DNA from: Argentina anserina
Lineage: Eukaryota > Streptophyta > Magnoliopsida > Rosales > Rosaceae
DNA length: 64,000 nt
Assembly: GCF_933775445.1 (NCBI RefSeq)
Contig: NC_065874.1
Location: forward strand, 33,550,501 to 33,614,500
Reading direction: 5' to 3'
Program-made: the position numbers and the translations under genes
The notes under the pieces: generated by a model
What the model was told of the DNA's origin: nothing
What the model saw: only the letters and a program-made list of their open reading frames with translations
The model's database searches: none
Part shown: positions 63,081-64,000 of the stretch, piece after piece
How positions within the stretch are numbered: the first letter of the stretch is position 1
How the letters are laid out: every line of letters starts with the position of its first letter

Positions 63081-63256
63081 ATTATGCAACAAATGTCATC
63101 GGCACAAACAACAGTCTTCTTGGCCCACTGAAATATCAATCAAACAGCCCAAGGCTGGAAAGATACAAGAGCAGGCCATGGAGGCACAGCCCAACTAAAC
63201 AAACCGGTCCATTGGGAGACCCGGCCACGCTTCAAAAGCGCGCGTTGATTTAATTA

Positions 63257-63320
63257 TGGCGGGAAATCAAGCCACACCAACAACAACAAAAACGCCATCT
63301 TTTAACCCCTAAAACCCTAA
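63257..63320 (+). promoter_or_regulatory. E2F-like site and telo-box
   Basis: TGGCGGGAAA at 63257-63266 fits the plant E2F site, and AAACCCTAA at 63312-63320 is a telo-box. Together they sit just upstream of the gene that runs off the window. E2F sites mark many S-phase and DNA-replication genes, and telo-boxes often accompany them in dividing cells. Confidence 0.6.
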
Positions 63321-63339
63321 ATCCCCAATTCTCATTCCC

Positions 63340-64000
63340 ATGGACAAATTCTTAATCCCTCTCAAACCCAAATCTGAAATTCCCAGAAAACCCAATTTAA
63401 GGCAATCTCTCAAATCCCATCTCATCGCTTCAATTTTTTTTCACTTCCAATTTTCAAAAATCAAGTCTTTAACTTTTTTTTTTCAGGCGAAGATGGCATC
63501 GGAGCTTGATCGAATTGACCGGAAAGCTCGAGCCCCACTACCGCCACGCCGTCTCCGGCCTACTCATGCAATCTTACTCCGAGGTTCGTCACTGTTTTCT
63601 AGATTTGATTTTGTGAATTGGGAGATGAATTCTGCAAATGTGCCTCTGGCTTTTACATAGTTTATTGCTTAATGTAGCTCAGGGCGTTTCGGCATATGTA
63701 CCACATCGATGGAAACCCATGTCAAACCCATGTATGCATTGCTCCAAACCCAAGTTTTTTTTCTTTGATCAAATATTGAATCCATATTGTTTGTTTATCA
63801 CTTTATCACTATATCATACTAGTTTTTTTGTAATTGTAGTTAGTATTGTTGAAGTTTACTACTTTTATGGTGTTGGTTTGGTAGGCAAATCGGGCGGTTA
63901 ATGGCACGTTCCAGGCCCCGGTGACAAAGTTGGTACCTATTCTCATGTTTGTTCTTTTGTTTCATATGTTGTGGAAAATGTACCTGATGGTGATTTCTTT
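63340..64000 (+). CDS. 5' end of a gene running off the window, product unknown
   Basis: A leader frame begins MDKFLIPLKPKSEIPRKPN at 63340. The best protein-like reading is the exon ending at 63583 (SLIELTGKLEPHYRHAVSGL then LMQSYSE), followed by a GT donor. It joins in phase to 63885-63932 (ANRAVNGTFQAPVTKL), which has an AG acceptor before it and GT after it. How the leader frame connects to the first exon is unclear: the only GT/AG pair would make a 26-base intron, too short, so a frame error or another start is likely. The upstream E2F-like site and telo-box hint at a cell-cycle or replication role, but I cannot name the gene. Confidence 0.45.

Overview
The window is nuclear DNA from a flowering plant. 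The genes are split by short AT-rich introns with GT..AG borders, the spacers are AT-rich, and the transposon families (Copia and other LTR elements, hAT, Mutator-like, tRNA-derived SINE, MITEs) are typical of plants. The proteins read as eudicot, probably rosid; the exact family (Rosaceae is my guess) is inference. There is no CRISPR array, operon or prokaryotic signal.

Layout. 1-3.4 kb: spacer with a 250-280 bp tandem repeat. 3.5-8.6 kb (+): a 12-exon GH127 beta-L-arabinofuranosidase gene. 8.8-9.0 kb: a tRNA-derived SINE. 9.8-11.0 kb (+): 60S ribosomal protein L31. 12.2-13.3 kb (-): an intronless secreted LRR protein (DRT100 type). 13.3-21.1 kb: gene-poor, with a solo LTR. 21.2-25.5 kb: a broken, intron-containing copy of the sirohaem-pathway methyltransferase UPM1, split by a hAT-type insertion. 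26.0-27.3 kb: an intronless, frameshifted copy of a UBA-domain rhomboid (RBL15 type). 27.3-38.4 kb: repeats and spacer, including a tandem pair of foldback units and a Mutator-like element carrying the start of a PPR gene. 38.5-40.5 kb (+): a bHLH transcription factor of the bHLH130/FBH group whose last exon is tandemly triplicated. 42.5-45.3 kb: an internally deleted Copia element (-). 45.7-47.1 kb: an inverted-repeat element and a minisatellite. 48.1-51.4 kb (+): a six-exon plant coiled-coil protein. 52.4-54.2 kb (-): a six-exon conserved protein with a possible plastid transit peptide. 55.9-56.3 kb: a palindromic foldback MITE. 57.8-61.3 kb (+): a four-exon conserved protein of unknown function. 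61.9-63.1 kb: a second Mutator-like element, carrying rearranged pieces of a glutaredoxin-domain gene. 63.3 kb to the end (+): the 5' end of a gene behind an E2F-like site and a telo-box.

The genes have unrelated housekeeping or regulatory jobs (cell-wall sugar trimming, translation, extracellular LRR, transcription) and do not form a cluster. The most notable content is gene fragments moved or copied by transposition (two Pack-MULE-like elements, one probable retrocopy, one broken duplicate) and the bHLH gene with three interchangeable terminal exons. Splice sites were read by eye from reading frame and GT/AG borders; family names rest on remembered protein families, with no search run.
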